Assembly (NCBI GenBank): GCA_030159075.1
Contig: BROG01000134.1
Span: 1,064,501 to 1,128,500, forward strand
DNA length: 64,000 bases
Direction: 5' to 3'
Source of the DNA: Atrina japonica
Taxonomy: Eukaryota; Mollusca; Bivalvia; Pterioida; Pinnidae
Of this stretch, positions 45,540 through 57,600 are shown one piece after another. Position 1 is the stretch's first letter. Each line of letters begins with the position of its first letter. The translations under genes and the position numbers were made by a program. Under the pieces are notes generated by a model, which was not told where the DNA came from, did no database searches, and saw only the letters and a program-made list of their open reading frames with translations.

Positions 45540-46940
45540 TACTTTTATGATCATGAACATTCTGTTGGCTAGAATATCGACTTAAGTCGCCTTGTTTTTA
45601 AAACAATGCAAATGATTCATATTCGACTTTCTCGACGCTCAAAAAAGATATGATGTATACAGATGTGTGTACAGATATTAACTTGTTTATATATAATAAT
45701 AGGAAATACAAGTAAGTGTTATTTTGCTGTAAATGTAATCAATTTCGAAAGGTCCCGGCCTTTGCTATCATCAACTGTAACTTCATACTGACATTTTTAT
45801 TGCTTGTTTACCTTGTAAAAGCGAGGAAGGAATTAAAGCTTCACATTCGAAATCTACGTTGACTAATGAACGTGGAGAGGAACCGTCAGCAGTTTCCTCG
45901 TCTTCAAACACAAACATAGAATTAACAAGAATAGATCTTGTATATGATGAAATCTAAGCAGCAGAATTAGACATCACAACTTAATGGAGATTCATGGTAA
46001 AGTTATCAATGCTGTATTTATCTTTTTAACAGTTCTTCTTGTAACCATCATATCATTACATAATTATAATAATAAAATAACTATCATTCATTGTTTCGTT
46101 TTGAAAATTGCATCCCAAATTAGATTTAAAGTGGTAAAAAAGAGCTTTTATTCTTACTAAATATATACTTTTGTAATGTTCTAAATTTTCGAGTAATTGC
46201 CCTATTAAATTTCAAAATTATAATTTCATGACTAACTATTAATCAAAAAGTGTTAAAATACATTATGTTATTCGCATTTCATATAAAAATATGCGCTACC
46301 ATGAACGTTAATCTTTATAGCTCATTCGTCGTTACAACGGTTTCTAGACTCAGGTTCGAGCGGATAGCGGTAATAATTGGGGATTGTTGGGAACACAAAC
46401 TCACTCGTCAGAAATATTAATCATTCTGCCTTTTGTCATAAACACAAAATAATGATGGTATGCGTTAAAAGAAAAACTGAATATAACTGTTTTGGATATC
46501 ATATTTTTTTCAAATTAGCTATCATTTGCCTTTTATGATATTGATTTCTTGTTTTCGGGTCTAGAAATACATTTAGCTTTGTTTTGGCCCTGTATGATAC
46601 CAATTTTTGTTTCGGAACTTTATATCTATATCAAATTCGAACTCAAGTCTTATTGATAGAAACGATCGTCTAAAGTAATTGTTTTCAACCCATTCTGCAA
46701 ATCTTTAACTTTGGTATTACATGTATGTTTAAAATATTTTAAATCATAATATCATTTAATATTTTTACATACATGTATTACGTAGCGACAAGTTGGTGGT
46801 CGAATATTTGATCCAGTTTTTTATTGGGATTAGTTTTGAAAGCAATGATTCAGTGTTCTATTATGTCTGAATAATCTATCTTGTATTAAAACATTCGGAT
46901 TTAATCAATTGCTAGAACGTCCCTATGTAAAGGATCTTGT
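45540..46940. other. No supported gene; one small frame with a membrane-like start
   Basis: A 53-codon plus-strand frame begins at about 45981 (MEIHGKVINAVFIFLTVLLV) and ends before 46165. Its N-terminal hydrophobic stretch looks like a membrane anchor, but there is no splice partner or homolog I recognise; probably chance. Confidence 0.2.
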
Positions 46941-47236
46941 AACAAGCTGTTATTATGGTCTAGCGGCGGTGTGACCTGTCAACTGAAGATGCTTACTTTT
47001 CAATAGCATCTAATCCCACCTGTGGATTTTCATGGGTCCAAGTTTATCCAATGTAAACAAGATTTTTACATTGTCTCTTCAGCCAAATGTCCATTGTATT
47101 AATTCAAACACGTGTTACATTATAATTTCAATTTATTACAAAAGTTTAATGTTTTATGTCTTAGTCTCTGCTCTCCAAAGGAATCAGTTAGATTTTACTT
47201 ACAAGTATATCGACGATGTTCTGTCCAAAAATAATT

Positions 47237-47527
47237 CGAGCCGGCCTGGCTCAGTCGGTAGCGCGCTCGACGCTGGATCGTGAGGTCGTGAGTTCGAGTC
47301 CCGCCGACGACAGGTTGGTTTCCTGTCTTTCGGATGAGACAGCAAAAACTGGAGGTCCCGTGTCACAGTAGGTGTCGGCACGTTAAAGAACCCTCACTGC
47401 TCAATGGCCGTAAGTGCCGAGCATAGGCCAAAATTTGAAGTCCTTCACCGGCATTTGGTGACGTCTCCATATGAGTGAAGTATCCTTGGGTGGGACGTTA
47501 AACAACAATAAACAAACAAAGAAACAA
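47237..47527 (+). mobile_element. Full-length tRNA-derived SINE, family S2, with target duplication
   Basis: Head GGCCTGGCTCAGTCGGTAGC with A box, GTGAGTTCGAGTCCC as B box, body with GTGTCGGCACGTTAAAGAAC and GGCATTTGGTGACGTCTCCA, tail GGGACGTTAAACAACAATAA then AACAAACAAAG. TCCAAAAATAATT (47224-47236) and TCCAAAAACAATT (47528-47540) are the target duplication, 12 of 13 bases alike. Confidence 0.9.
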
Positions 47528-48015
47528 TCCAAAAACAATTAGGATTTTCAGAATTACCTCGGCCAGATGTATCCTGTTGAGCTAGAGATCAATGAGACGA
47601 CAGAGAGCAACACATCTGATTCTTACATAGATTTACAACTGTCGATTGCAAAGGACGGTCAACTTCACAAATCCCTCTATGACAAACGAGACGACTACAA
47701 TTTCCATATCACAAACTTCCCGTTTCTAAGTAGTAATATTCCATTTTCTCCTGCCTATGGCGTTTTCATTTCACAACTTATACGTTATGCCAGATCATGC
47801 TCTTCTTATGAATATTTTATTCTGAGAACTAAACGGCTAGCCAATAAACTACTTACACACGGTTACGTTGTTGAACGCTTGGAGTCGTTGTTTAAGAAGT
47901 TTTATGGTCGATACAGGGATCTTATTAAACATTATGAAGTCCTTCTCTCAGAAATATTAGATATTAGATAGTATTCTGAATCACGACCACAGACAGTGAC
48001 TCCGTTTCACCAATC

Positions 48016-48201
48016 ATGCTTTTCACCGAACTTGACCTCATTACCAAACTTGACATTTTAACCGAATTGGACCCGTTCATCGAACCAGAAAGGTTTTCAA
48101 GGAACATTTGCGACGGGTGTGGCATGCCAGCAGAAGACGCTGACTCCTTCCAAACACCTGGCCTTATTCCGTTTGGGGTTCGTTATTGTTCTTCATGTTG
48201 A
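48016..48201 (+). CDS. Small retroelement frame with CX2C-X22-CX2C motif
   Basis: 61 codons from ATG to TGA, between the end of the RT frame and the element's 3' terminus. A repetitive start (ELDLITKLDILTELDP) leads to FSRNICDGCGMPAEDADSFQ and a C-terminal YCSSC. The paired-cysteine spacing is typical of zinc-binding folds; the same spacing occurs in an independent copy at 17641-17730. It may be the true C-terminus of an element protein or a second small frame. Function unknown. Confidence 0.45.
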   Translation: MLFTELDLITKLDILTELDPFIEPERFSRNICDGCGMPAEDADSFQTPGLIPFGVRYCSSC

Positions 48202-48289
48202 GATCATTTGCACATCTAATTCGTCATGTTATAATGGAATTGCGTTTTGATTATTGATTGGTACTTCTTCAATTTTACTTCACTTAAAC

Positions 48290-49010
48290 CAAACGCCATT
48301 TTAATAATCATAAGAAATAGAATATCTTCGAAATACTGTCTTCATCCTATGACAAAATACTGTGTTTTAGTTATTACATGTTACTGAGTGAGCATTATTG
48401 GTATTGGTATTTTAAATAGAATGATTTTTTGGAGGTAATACCACTACATTATATCTGTACCTCATCCACAATTGGATTTCCTCCTATTCCAGGAATAGCA
48501 TGTCAATGCCATTATAATTAAAGTCTTCTACGTTGAAATGGTTTTTCTTTACATTTATTTAAGCCATTGATGAACACGGTTAATACAAATCTTCGATAAA
48601 TCATATCCTTTAAGAATACATGCCCTACCAAATCATGGCATAAAATCAAGTATTGGAACATCTGATATGAGTAACACAAAACTGATCAAATTCTTAACTG
48701 CGCTCGTGTAAAATATGAATCAAAATCCGACACGAGTATGGAACATCACTCAAGACGTTGTTGAATGTGATGAACACAGCTTATCACATGATCCGTATTC
48801 ACCTTCATTTTGGCAAATAAAGTATGTATCTCATCACTCCATGCATCTCTCTCGACTACAAAATCTTATGTAAGATAAGTAAAACTGGTGATGATGCGCT
48901 GTTCTAATCAAAAGTGAGATCTACAGGTTGTTAACGTACAGAAACCATATGTTTCAGTATCATATATTTTAAACCTGTTTCAACTTTACACAAGATTACA
49001 AACTTAAATA
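48290..49010. other. No gene or element seen
   Basis: AT-rich with short frames only. Confidence 0.45.
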
Positions 49011-49014
49011 ATAT

Positions 49015-49320
49015 AAAAAATCTCAGATACCAAAGTACAAATCTTTAGGATGTCCAGGATATAGATACAAATCTGGTAAAAATGGACAAACACGGACCTT
49101 TGGAAACCAAGAAGTGGAATCAGGTGCCATAGAGGAGTAAGCACCCCCTGTCGACCGGTCATACCCGGCTATAGTCAAGTCCAAATGAAATACGTAAGGA
49201 ACGAATTCTCGTCACAATTGGTACAGACGTCTCAACAACCGCCAACGAAAAGGCAACTCAACATTTCACTTCGTGAAACAGAGTAATCGCAAACAAGACT
49301 ATTACACAGACCGTAAAATT
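49015..49320 (-). mobile_element. 3'-end fragment of the RT family (tail T2)
   Basis: CTCAGATACCAAAGTACAAA, GGATGTCCAGGATATAGATA, GGTCATACCCGGC and CCGTAAAATT follow the T2 order seen at 31018-31330. 5' truncated. Confidence 0.72.
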
Positions 49321-49383
49321 CACAACCAAATAAATTTCAATTGGTAGAAAATACTTGTACTTCTCTTTTTTAAATTTGTATTG

Positions 49384-49453
49384 TGATGATGATGATGATG
49401 ATGATGATTATTATTATTATTATTATTATTATTGTTGTTGATGTTGTTGTTGA
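49384..49453. repeat. GAT/TTA/TTG trinucleotide microsatellite
   Basis: Three adjacent trinucleotide runs merge into each other. Confidence 0.93.
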
Positions 49454-50400
49454 TTAAGTTCTTTTAAAGTCATATTTGTGCTGAGCATGGTATGGCGTTA
49501 CATTATTATTGGTTTTTCTTATTAACCTACATGAACCAAGCCTAATACTCTATCTATACCTTTCAGATAGAACTTTCTAACCATGTGATAACCCTGAATT
49601 TTTCATAATCACAATATGTGGTTCCACTTATATGTGATTTCATATTACAGCATTAGACATTCAATCTTGAAATGTCATTCAGTTTCTTGATGAACTTTAC
49701 AAACTGAAAATAGATATAGGAACTTTTGCATTTCTTTTTGAAAAAACAAAACTTTTAAAAATTACTTTGCTGTCCTGACCTCTGGTGCGAATTGCCTAAT
49801 AATATTGATAAAGTTTGTTACGTTTGGAAGAACATCATATTCTACAAACATTTGGACTCTAGCTTGTACATTTCTTCCAAGATAAATTGCCACATGTTTA
49901 CAAACACAACGAGTCTAAATTTATATATTACAGTGATTCCAGGCCGAAAATATCAGAGCTTATGTAATGTATAGAATTAAACCAAAGTAAAATGTTTCAC
50001 CTATACGCTGAAAAAAACACCATGCACTGCAAAAGTAAACTTTTGACCTAACTGACAATATGAGGCAAAACATTCAGACGAATGGGCAATGGTTAAGTTA
50101 ATATGAATAGTTAAAAAATATAGTACCCCAAACTCAAGATTATCTTCTTGAACAAATTAACCCTGTATTACGTAAGACATCACACCGATCCCGACATTTA
50201 TAACTTTTTTCATGTGTTCAGCACTTTTTGTACACAAAGTAGGAATGCAGTATTATGTATTGTATCTCCTTGAATTTATATGAGATTACACTAACCAGTA
50301 CTACGTGTGATATCGGTCACACTTGTTGATAAATGATATCCAACAAAAAATCAGACAAAAAAATGTCAACAACTTTTAAGTATGACAAAAAAGTGATCAC

Positions 50401-50440
50401 ACACACACGCACACACACACGCATACACACACACACACAG
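50401..50440. repeat. (CA)n microsatellite
   Basis: CA repeats with a few interruptions (CG, TA). Confidence 0.9.
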
Positions 50441-50489
50441 TACATATACCATAGTGCAGTCCAAAAGGCAATAAACATATATGCTGAAC

Positions 50490-50560
50490 AATATCTGAAA
50501 AATTCAGGTGTATTAGAGGAGTGAGTGTTATCGCCTGCTGACCGGTTACTATATTCGGTG
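50490..50560 (-). mobile_element. Short T2 tail fragment
   Basis: CAGGTGTATTAGAGGAGTGA and CTGACCGGTTAC match the middle of the T2 tail; too short to extend. Confidence 0.4.
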
Positions 50561-50689
50561 CTATGTAAATACAATACTTCTACGTAAATATTCTACATAT
50601 GTTCTGTTTTGGTTCAGTATACATTCTGCTTACTACCTTCGCCTTTCTGCATACTCTTGTAGATTAAAATCCATAAAACATGGCGGTGG

Positions 50690-50950
50690 ATCTCTAGAAA
50701 CCATTTTTGACCTGGACAAGTTTAAATTTTAGGTAATATTAAAGGCATAACGACATTAGAGTTACGCTGGAAAGAATAGTCGTTCTTACTAGTTATCATA
50801 CCTAGGACTATCCAGAACGTAATAAAAATTATTCCCGTGCAGTTGGTCAGAACCGAAAAATGATTAGAATTATCTGTATGACAATCAAAAGGTTAGGCTA
50901 CTCCGCCCCGCAAAATTATGTGAATCAGACAATAAAATGTCATCTTAAAT
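50690..50950 (+). repeat. Dispersed repeat DR1, copy 3
   Basis: TAAATTTTAGGTAATATTAA, CCTAGGACTATCCAGAACGT, CGTGCAGTTGGTCAGAACCG and TACTCCGCCCCGCAAAATTA follow the order of copies at 40851 and (inverted) 4953. Confidence 0.65.
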
Positions 50951-51563
50951 AAGACACGCCATGTCATTACATGCATGTATTTGAGGATCACACAAGGTTC
51001 TTCGTTATCTGTGTTTGTATTACCTATTTTAGTTTATTATGTTAAGTTCGTTAACAAAACACAAGTTACATATCATAAGACGCCGACGTGCAATCCGTAA
51101 AATTATAGAAATAAACAAGTCACCAATGCTGTGATCACCCCCTAAATACCTACAACAGTTAAACACCAATCTTGATGTATATGTAAACACGGGCTCATCT
51201 TTTCAAAACAGATATAAAACATTTACCGAATTACATAACCGTCAGTTTCCCTGCATCATTTTATGACAGAAACATGTACGTGACATTATATGTCTACAAA
51301 TATGAAACAACTGTTTTCTGCATATGTTAAGCAGAAACATATCGGGGTTTTTTGTCGTCTCAATCCACATACTGCATACTTTAAAAACTCACAGAAGTTT
51401 ACTAGAATGGTAACATATCAACGCGTGATTGATCATAATGACAGTCTCGTGTAACAACTGACAGTTTATCAATCTTGCAAACTCTTTACTGCGCGTCTGC
51501 ACTTTACCTTCGATATTTCGAGAATATTGTAAGGCTGTCTGTTGGTATCGTATAATATACAGA

Positions 51564-51568
<5 letters not shown>

Positions 51569-51656
<88 letters not shown>
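51569..51656. repeat. (GA)n microsatellite, about 88 bp
   Basis: Uninterrupted GA dinucleotides; flanking frames of alternating Ser-Leu or Arg-Glu are artefacts. Confidence 0.95.
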
Positions 51657-51659
<3 letters not shown>

Positions 51660-52214
51660 GCGTAATACCCGATACGATGTATTCATTGTGTAAATATATA
51701 ATAAATACTTCTAAAACACATGAAATATTGCTTTTTCTTGTGTCTCCGTTTACTTCTGACTGGATGAATTGTTGATTGTTCTTCCAATCTGCATCAAACA
51801 TCACTTACAAGAACATGACATCTTGATTTGAATCGTGGAAACCAGTTCATGTAAATAAACATTGTTAATCAAAAACGCTTTCCTTTCAAACTTTTGCAGA
51901 AGTTAGTTTTTGGTATGCAGTTTTGTAAACAACAGCGACTTGGGGTCTGGGAATGGTAATTAAAGAAACGTAGAGAATACACCGCAAACGTAATTATATC
52001 GTAATTATGCTGTTTATCCGAATTATTTTTCTCTCTTTTGTTTGACAATTGACAAAAGTAAACAGATAAATAGTATACACAGATACAAAGGTTAATGACA
52101 CGCAGACGTTTACAAACTATACCTCGGTATATCGTCTTAACAGCAACACAACGGTAACGTACAAATGTAATTATGTGATGTATTACTCTATGTTAACTAC
52201 ATATTACAAATATA

Positions 52215-52423
52215 GCAGAGCACGAGACCGGTACAATACAGAGCACGAGACCGGTACAATACAGAGAACGAGACCGGTACAATACAGAGCACGAGACCGG
52301 TACAATACAGAGCACGAGACCGGTACAATACAGAACACGAGACCGGTACAATACAGAGAACGAGACCGGTACAATACAGAGCACGAGACCGGTACAATAC
52401 AGAGAGCGAGACCGGTACAATAC
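52215..52423. repeat. 23-bp minisatellite, 9 copies
   Basis: Unit GAGCACGAGACCGGTACAAT then ACA, with GAACAC/GAACGA/GAGCGA variants. 23 is not a multiple of three, so similar peptide repeats in all frames are not evidence of coding. Confidence 0.95.
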
Positions 52424-53760
52424 AATTATAAACAACATTCAATACGAACAAATAGTTAATACAATGCTGTTTACATCTTTATTTGAAACATAATACGAAA
52501 TTCGATTTTAGGAGCATGGCGTTTTCAAGAATGCCTTTGGTAGAATTTCATGAAGAGAGAGATAGAGGAAATAATAATGTGGTTCCAATTTACCTAATTG
52601 CATCAATATTACGAATCATAATAGACCATAAGCCGTGATAGACTGGTTCCCTGGTATAAAATGTTCCATGATCAATGTCTTACGGACAGTTGCCACGGTT
52701 ACGACAATTTGAAGTGTCATTTTGTATGTCAATTATAGTATATAAAATACTTCGTGCTTGTCAAGCAACATTCCCCATTTAATTCAGACTTTTCAGAGAA
52801 TTTAAAGTCAATTCTTCTGGCAAATATTGCGGATTTTTACATTAATTGAAACAATGCAGCACCAAAGTCGGTTGATGGAAAACCAAAAAAATATATAAAT
52901 ACATTGTTCTAAATTAAAAAAAAATAAACAGAGTTTCAACCTTTAGGATTCAAGCGAGGGGATTTCAGGGCATAGTTTGGGGAAAACAATCGGACTCAGC
53001 AGAAGAGAAAATGTTTGTTAGAAAAGGAACACTCCCTTGAAAAAAATATGTCAGGGTTAAGCAATGATTCATTCTGACTACCATTTATTTCTTTCGAGAA
53101 AATCACGTTTTAACCGGATATTTTTAACAGATGCTTGCTGTTTGAGCCTCACTGTTGACATAATCCTATAGTTGAAAGTTTTTATACATAAAATTGGGCG
53201 TTAAAAAATTACAGGAAGAACTGCTGAGATAAAAAGATGAAAGTATGGCATTTGACAGACACATAGGTATGAAGCGTTTCTTTGATGCTGATGTACAATT
53301 TACTATAACGCAATGTAAACATTGACAGGACTGTGATTTTGTTTAGTAGTCTGAAGAGGCTTTGGTTGTAAACATCAAATGTTATCAGATTGATTCCAAA
53401 CACCTACGCCATTTTAAGATGTCACGGAGTTACTGTACGCCAATATTCTCATAAAACGACAGTGTATTCGAAACTTTTCATTAAGGCATTAATACTCATA
53501 TATTCGAGGTATCGAGTTAAGGGTGAAAATTCATTAACAAATACCCTTTGACTTTGACACTGATCTTTATAACATACAGTAAGTATTGTTTCCAAGAGGG
53601 CTGACTCGCCTTGGCAAACCTTTGTCACGTATTGATAACGGATATGCGAGAACTCATTGTGCAACTTCTCTAAATTCAGTATTGTCTTTATTTAGAATTA
53701 ATAAACTTAATTACAGTCTATTTATGAGTATGTTGTATTATTTTATTGAATTAGAAGGAA
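52424..53760. other. No gene or element seen
   Basis: AT-rich, short frames only. Confidence 0.45.
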
Positions 53761-53765
53761 CAAAG

Positions 53766-53936
53766 TACCATTGTACCTATTTCTATCCGGTATTACATCA
53801 TTAGGGGCACCATTGTACCTATTTCTATCCGGTATTACATCATTAGGGGCACCATTGTACCTATTTCTATCCGATATTACATCATTAAGGGCACCATTTT
53901 ACCTATTTCTATACGATATTATATCATTAGGGACAG
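53766..53936. repeat. 42-bp tandem repeat, 4 copies
   Basis: Unit ACCATTGTACCTATTTCTAT then CCGGTATTACATCATTAGGG; the last two copies are more diverged. It ends about a dozen bases before a SINE. Confidence 0.92.
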
Positions 53937-53950
53937 TTTACGCTTTTTAA

Positions 53951-54197
53951 GGGGTCTCCATGGTTGAGTGGTTTGAGCACCGCGCACTGAACCGTAAGTC
54001 TCTACTTACTACTTCCTATCAGCATAGGTTCGAGTCCCCCCTGATTTTTTTGTGAGAAAGTTTGCTAGTTTATTTGCAGAAGGCCGGTGGTCTCTTTCCG
54101 GGTAAACTGTAACCGGGTTGTCTCCTCCACCGATAAAAACTGACTGCCTCCATATAACTGAAATATTGTTGAGTGTGGCTTAGAACACCATTAAAAA
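53951..54197 (+). mobile_element. Full-length tRNA-derived SINE, family S1, with target duplication
   Basis: Head GGGGTCTCCATGGTTGAGTG then GTTTGAGCACC (A box) and ATAGGTTCGAGTCCCCC (B box), followed by the body GCAGAAGGCCGGTGGTCTCT, CTCCTCCACCGATAAAAACT and the end GTTGAGTGTGGCTTAGAACA. TACGCTTTTTA (53939-53949) and TACACTTTTTA (54198-54208) are the target duplication. Best S1 copy here. Confidence 0.9.
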
Positions 54198-54704
54198 TAC
54201 ACTTTTTATAACCCTATTCCAAAGTTATATCATATTGTATAACATAGGTAAAATTAACTCCATTCCTTAAATAAATAACCTAAACCTACCCCGAACTTTT
54301 AAAAAATGAGATCGTATCTGCTAAGACATTTGGTGTTTATCAGCGCATTCTCGGTCTGGCAGATTATATCTGGTTTTTCTAGATTTAAACTTATTTGATG
54401 CAGTTCTTGGAGTATATACATTGCGTGATTCGCGCAATTAAAAAACGCGAGTTATACGTACATGTATATAATTTTTGTAGTTCATGTTTCATGCTGTTGC
54501 AAACATTTTCTCCAGTATTAAGTTCCCAGTATTTATTCCCTCGAGACGATATATCGCATAGTTTTGAGTATGACTAATTTGAAAATGTGTCATATAATCA
54601 AACGTCGAGTGAAACATTAGAAAATATTTTTATTACCATTATCATTTTCTGGTTAAATCTAAAAACCATGTGAAAATATTCTTACTCCTGACGGTTAGGA
54701 TATA

Positions 54705-54905
54705 AATATAAAATATCTCAGATACCAAAGTATAAATCCAAAGGATGTCCAGGACACAGATATAAATCGGGCAAAAATGGACAAACACGGACCTCTGGAT
54801 TTACAATTGTTCTTCATGTTTATAGCATTTATTTATATAATTTGTCGTATTATGATTAACTCTGAGTTTCGATTATCCGTTGGCACGTCTTTAATTTTAC
54901 TAATT
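54705..54905 (-). mobile_element. Mixed T2/T1 retroelement tail fragment
   Basis: The left part matches the T2 terminus (CAGATACCAAAGTATAAATC, GGATGTCCAGGACACAGATA) in inverse. At about 54800 it switches to T1-like sequence in the other orientation (TTACAATTGTTCTTCATGTT, then GTTGGCACGTCTTTAATTTT). Confidence 0.5.
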
Positions 54906-54989
54906 TTACCGCTATTTGCAAACGATTATAATGCTGATTTAACAATCCATGATAGATGTTAATGGAAACTGTCTGTCTTAATCAAATAT

Positions 54990-55285
54990 AAAAAATCTCA
55001 GATATCAAAGTAAAAATCAATAGAATGTCCAGGACATAGATACAAATCTGGTAAAAATGGACAAACGTGGACCTCTGGAAACCAAGAGGTGGGATCAGGT
55101 GCCATGGAGGAGTAAGCATCCCCTGTCGACCGGTCACACCCGCCGTGAGTCCAAAGTCCAAATAAAATATGTGGGGAACGAATACTCGTCACAATTGGTT
55201 CAGACGTCTCAACAACCATCAACGGAAAGGCAACTCAACATTTCACAAAGTGAAACAGAGTAGTCGCAAACAAGACTATTATAAA
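54990..55285 (-). mobile_element. 3'-end fragment of the RT family (tail T2)
   Basis: Near full-length T2 tail: CTCAGATATCAAAGTAAAAA, GGTGGGATCAGGTGCCATGG, CCCTGTCGACCGGTCACACC and CTCAACAACC in order, ending with GAGTAGTCGCAAACAAGACT. 5' truncated, no full frame. Confidence 0.75.
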
Positions 55286-55479
55286 GTGTGAATTAAATAG
55301 CATTGCCATTTCGTCCTGTCAAAAATGGTGTGAAATCGAATATGAATTTACAAGCATCCGGTTCATGACAACTGCCTATAAAAATTATAAACATAGTACC
55401 AAAAAGATAATGCTCAAGATATAACTCATACAATGTTATTGGAAGAGAAACTGGTCCCATTTCCTAATATAAAACACAT

Positions 55480-55605
55480 CGGTACCCAAGTGTTATTAAT
55501 TAGAATAAATATCAACAACATAGTGAAAATTTAACACGGACATATGGAAAGTCTAGCGGTGGGATCAGGTGTTATGGACGCATTAGCATCCCTTGCTGAC
55601 TTATA
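55480..55605 (-). mobile_element. Degenerate T2 tail fragment
   Basis: GGTGGGATCAGGTGTTATGG and CATTAGCATCCCTTGCTGAC match T2 with many changes. Confidence 0.45.
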
Positions 55606-55609
55606 TGTT

Positions 55610-57365
55610 GATCATGACATTTGTTTTGTGTCATACACTAAACAGTCTACGTATGTTTCATTATATTGTTTCATTTGCAATCGTATCGCAAAACTTCCAA
55701 GGACAACAAATATAGGGAAAGTCATGAAATATCTGTCCTTCAAATGCGTTAAATTGCCAACATTTCTTCGTGTAATTACAAGAAATATAAGGAAATCCTT
55801 TCAAATGTGTAAACCCATATATATTCATTATGATTTGGATAATAATTGCATTTTCCGCATTTATCGCTGACTCCATGAATAAACTCATAAAAATAATTAC
55901 AGGAATGTGAATAACTTTCAAAATAGAATAATCATAGTATGTATTTATCACAGCCATGTAAACATCGTAATTATTGAAAAGGTTAATTGAATCAGCAAAG
56001 ATAAATATCATATTTTTACATAGAGTACACACATGATATTGAACAAAATTACACAAACATTACAAACATCATTATGGAATATTATGTTTCGTGGATAAAT
56101 GGTATCACTTTCGATTTGTGATTTGTAGTTGTAGGTCCTTCCTATGCCTGCTTTTCCCCCTTACCACCTGATTGGAATTCCTTTTTCTGTTTGTCAGAAA
56201 TGTACAATATTGTATTTTGGGGATGGAAGGGTTATATCTCTCAATTAATTCATGGGCCCATTCTTAATTCTTGTCCAAAACAGACTAATTATAACAAACA
56301 TTTAGTATGAAGTACATATCATATAAACAGAGGTCCAGTTAAAGACTCATAACAAACACTAAATAGATATTAGGATTTCAAATACTGTATGTCGTGTTAG
56401 AGACTCATAAATAGACATGGTATAAAAACACTGCATTTCCACAACATTTCGATCGACTGGTTGAGGTTTCTGTTATCGTTAAGTTATCGTATAAGATCGT
56501 AAAGCTTGAGTTTATTCAAAAAAGTGTAGTTCCGTGTAATAATTTTTTTTAAAGTTTTATATAACATAATGCACCAACATCATTAGAGTAAAGGGATGAA
56601 TTATTTGAATTCCAAATATTAACTTAAATTTAGAATTTCAAATAAGCTTAATATATAAAAAACTTTCTAAATTGTAGTACATGTATTTACGAAAGGTTTT
56701 CGTTTGAAGCTCTTTTCTCTTTTCATTTGGTCAGGGGGATTTATCGTACTGGCAACTCACTTTGAGTTCATATTTGGAATGCAAAAAGGAAACCCATGTA
56801 CTATAACGATGTTGCTGTATCACGTGATATAAAACTATCAAAACTGTTTTAAGGGACATTTTCAAGTGAATATTATTTTTGAAAATGCTGTAAGTAATGT
56901 GATGATTTGGGTGTCATTCATTCTTTCTAGAAATATCATATCTATCTGCCAAAGGATTTGAGATTTCATCGTATATTTAAAGTTTCATATCTCTCTGTTT
57001 TAATGTATAAAAACAATTGGCAAAGGAAGAAGTTATACATTATTTTAAAAACAACAAAACAAATTAAATCTGGCGAAAAAGATAAGCAGATTTCATGTAA
57101 AACAAACGGAAAACTAGATTATTACGAAGATTCCTGATGTAATTTGTCTTTTTCTGCAATTTATGCCATTTTTAAGTTATTCTAGATAAATTTTAGATGT
57201 ACGTTGTAGACAGTTCAAGATAAATCACCATGTGTTATGCATCAAAGAAAGGCCATTTTTATACGTTATTCCCTATTGACTAGAAACCATGGAAAATATA
57301 CAGAACAGCGTTCAACAAATATGGTAAATTGGTATCAAACGCATTTATAATACTACCTTGATTTT
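55610..57365. other. No gene or element seen
   Basis: AT-rich with only short frames lacking motifs. Confidence 0.45.
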
Positions 57366-57369
57366 GCAT

Positions 57370-57600
57370 TTTGAATGTTGTTTTACGTTGTTCAGTTACA
57401 GGGTGTCGGTCAGTTTCTAATGATAAAGGGGAGAATCCGGTTACAATGTACCCGGGAACAGACCACCGGCCTTCCGCAAGTTAACTGGCAAACTTTCTGA
57501 CAAACATCAGCTTCTAGATTTCAGCAAGGCTCGAACCTGTGCTGACCTGAAGTGAGCGACATCATGTTAAAAAGCGCTGAGCTCTAACCTCTTGGTCCCT
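57370..57600 (-). mobile_element. tRNA-derived SINE, family S1, near full length
   Basis: Reversed: AGGGACCAAGAGGTTAGAGC then a CACAGGTTCGAGCC B box, AGTTTGCCAGTTAACTTGCG, GGCCGGTGGTCTGTTCCCGG and a CAACGTAAAACAACATTCA end. The A box is degraded. Confidence 0.78.

Larger units (their letters stand above)
47158..48285 (+). pseudogene. RT retroelement 3' half, interrupted by a nested SINE
   Basis: Before the SINE: QLDFTYKYIDDVLSKNN, the catalytic YIDD block. After it, and past one in-frame TAG, a long frame: MYPVELEINETTESN, LHKSLYDKRDDYNF, SPAYGVFISQLIRYARSCSS and FKKFYGRYRDLIKHYEV, ending at TAG near 47969. The 3' part (48016-48201) is a separate small frame with CDGCGMPAEDADSFQTPG and YCSSC, then a GGTACTTCTTCA end. 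5' truncated, dead. Penelope-like affinity is an inference from motif order. Confidence 0.83.

Noticed and set aside
45811..45925. Minus-strand frame MFVFEDEETADGSSPRS... with a phase-1 donor, tested as the gene B start exon
   Set aside because: It has no hydrophobic leader and is acidic throughout, so it does not fit a secreted protein's first exon.
47237..47310. Possible tRNA gene from strong A- and B-box sequences (also at 53951 and 45260-45330)
   Set aside because: No cloverleaf closes, and the same head is joined to a conserved body and tail in several copies, so these are SINE heads.
52193..52459. Overlapping frames with repeats such as VLYRSRALYCTGL on the minus strand and TRPVQYRARDRYN on the plus
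   Set aside because: All come from a 23-bp minisatellite; a unit not divisible by three makes every frame cycle through the same peptides.
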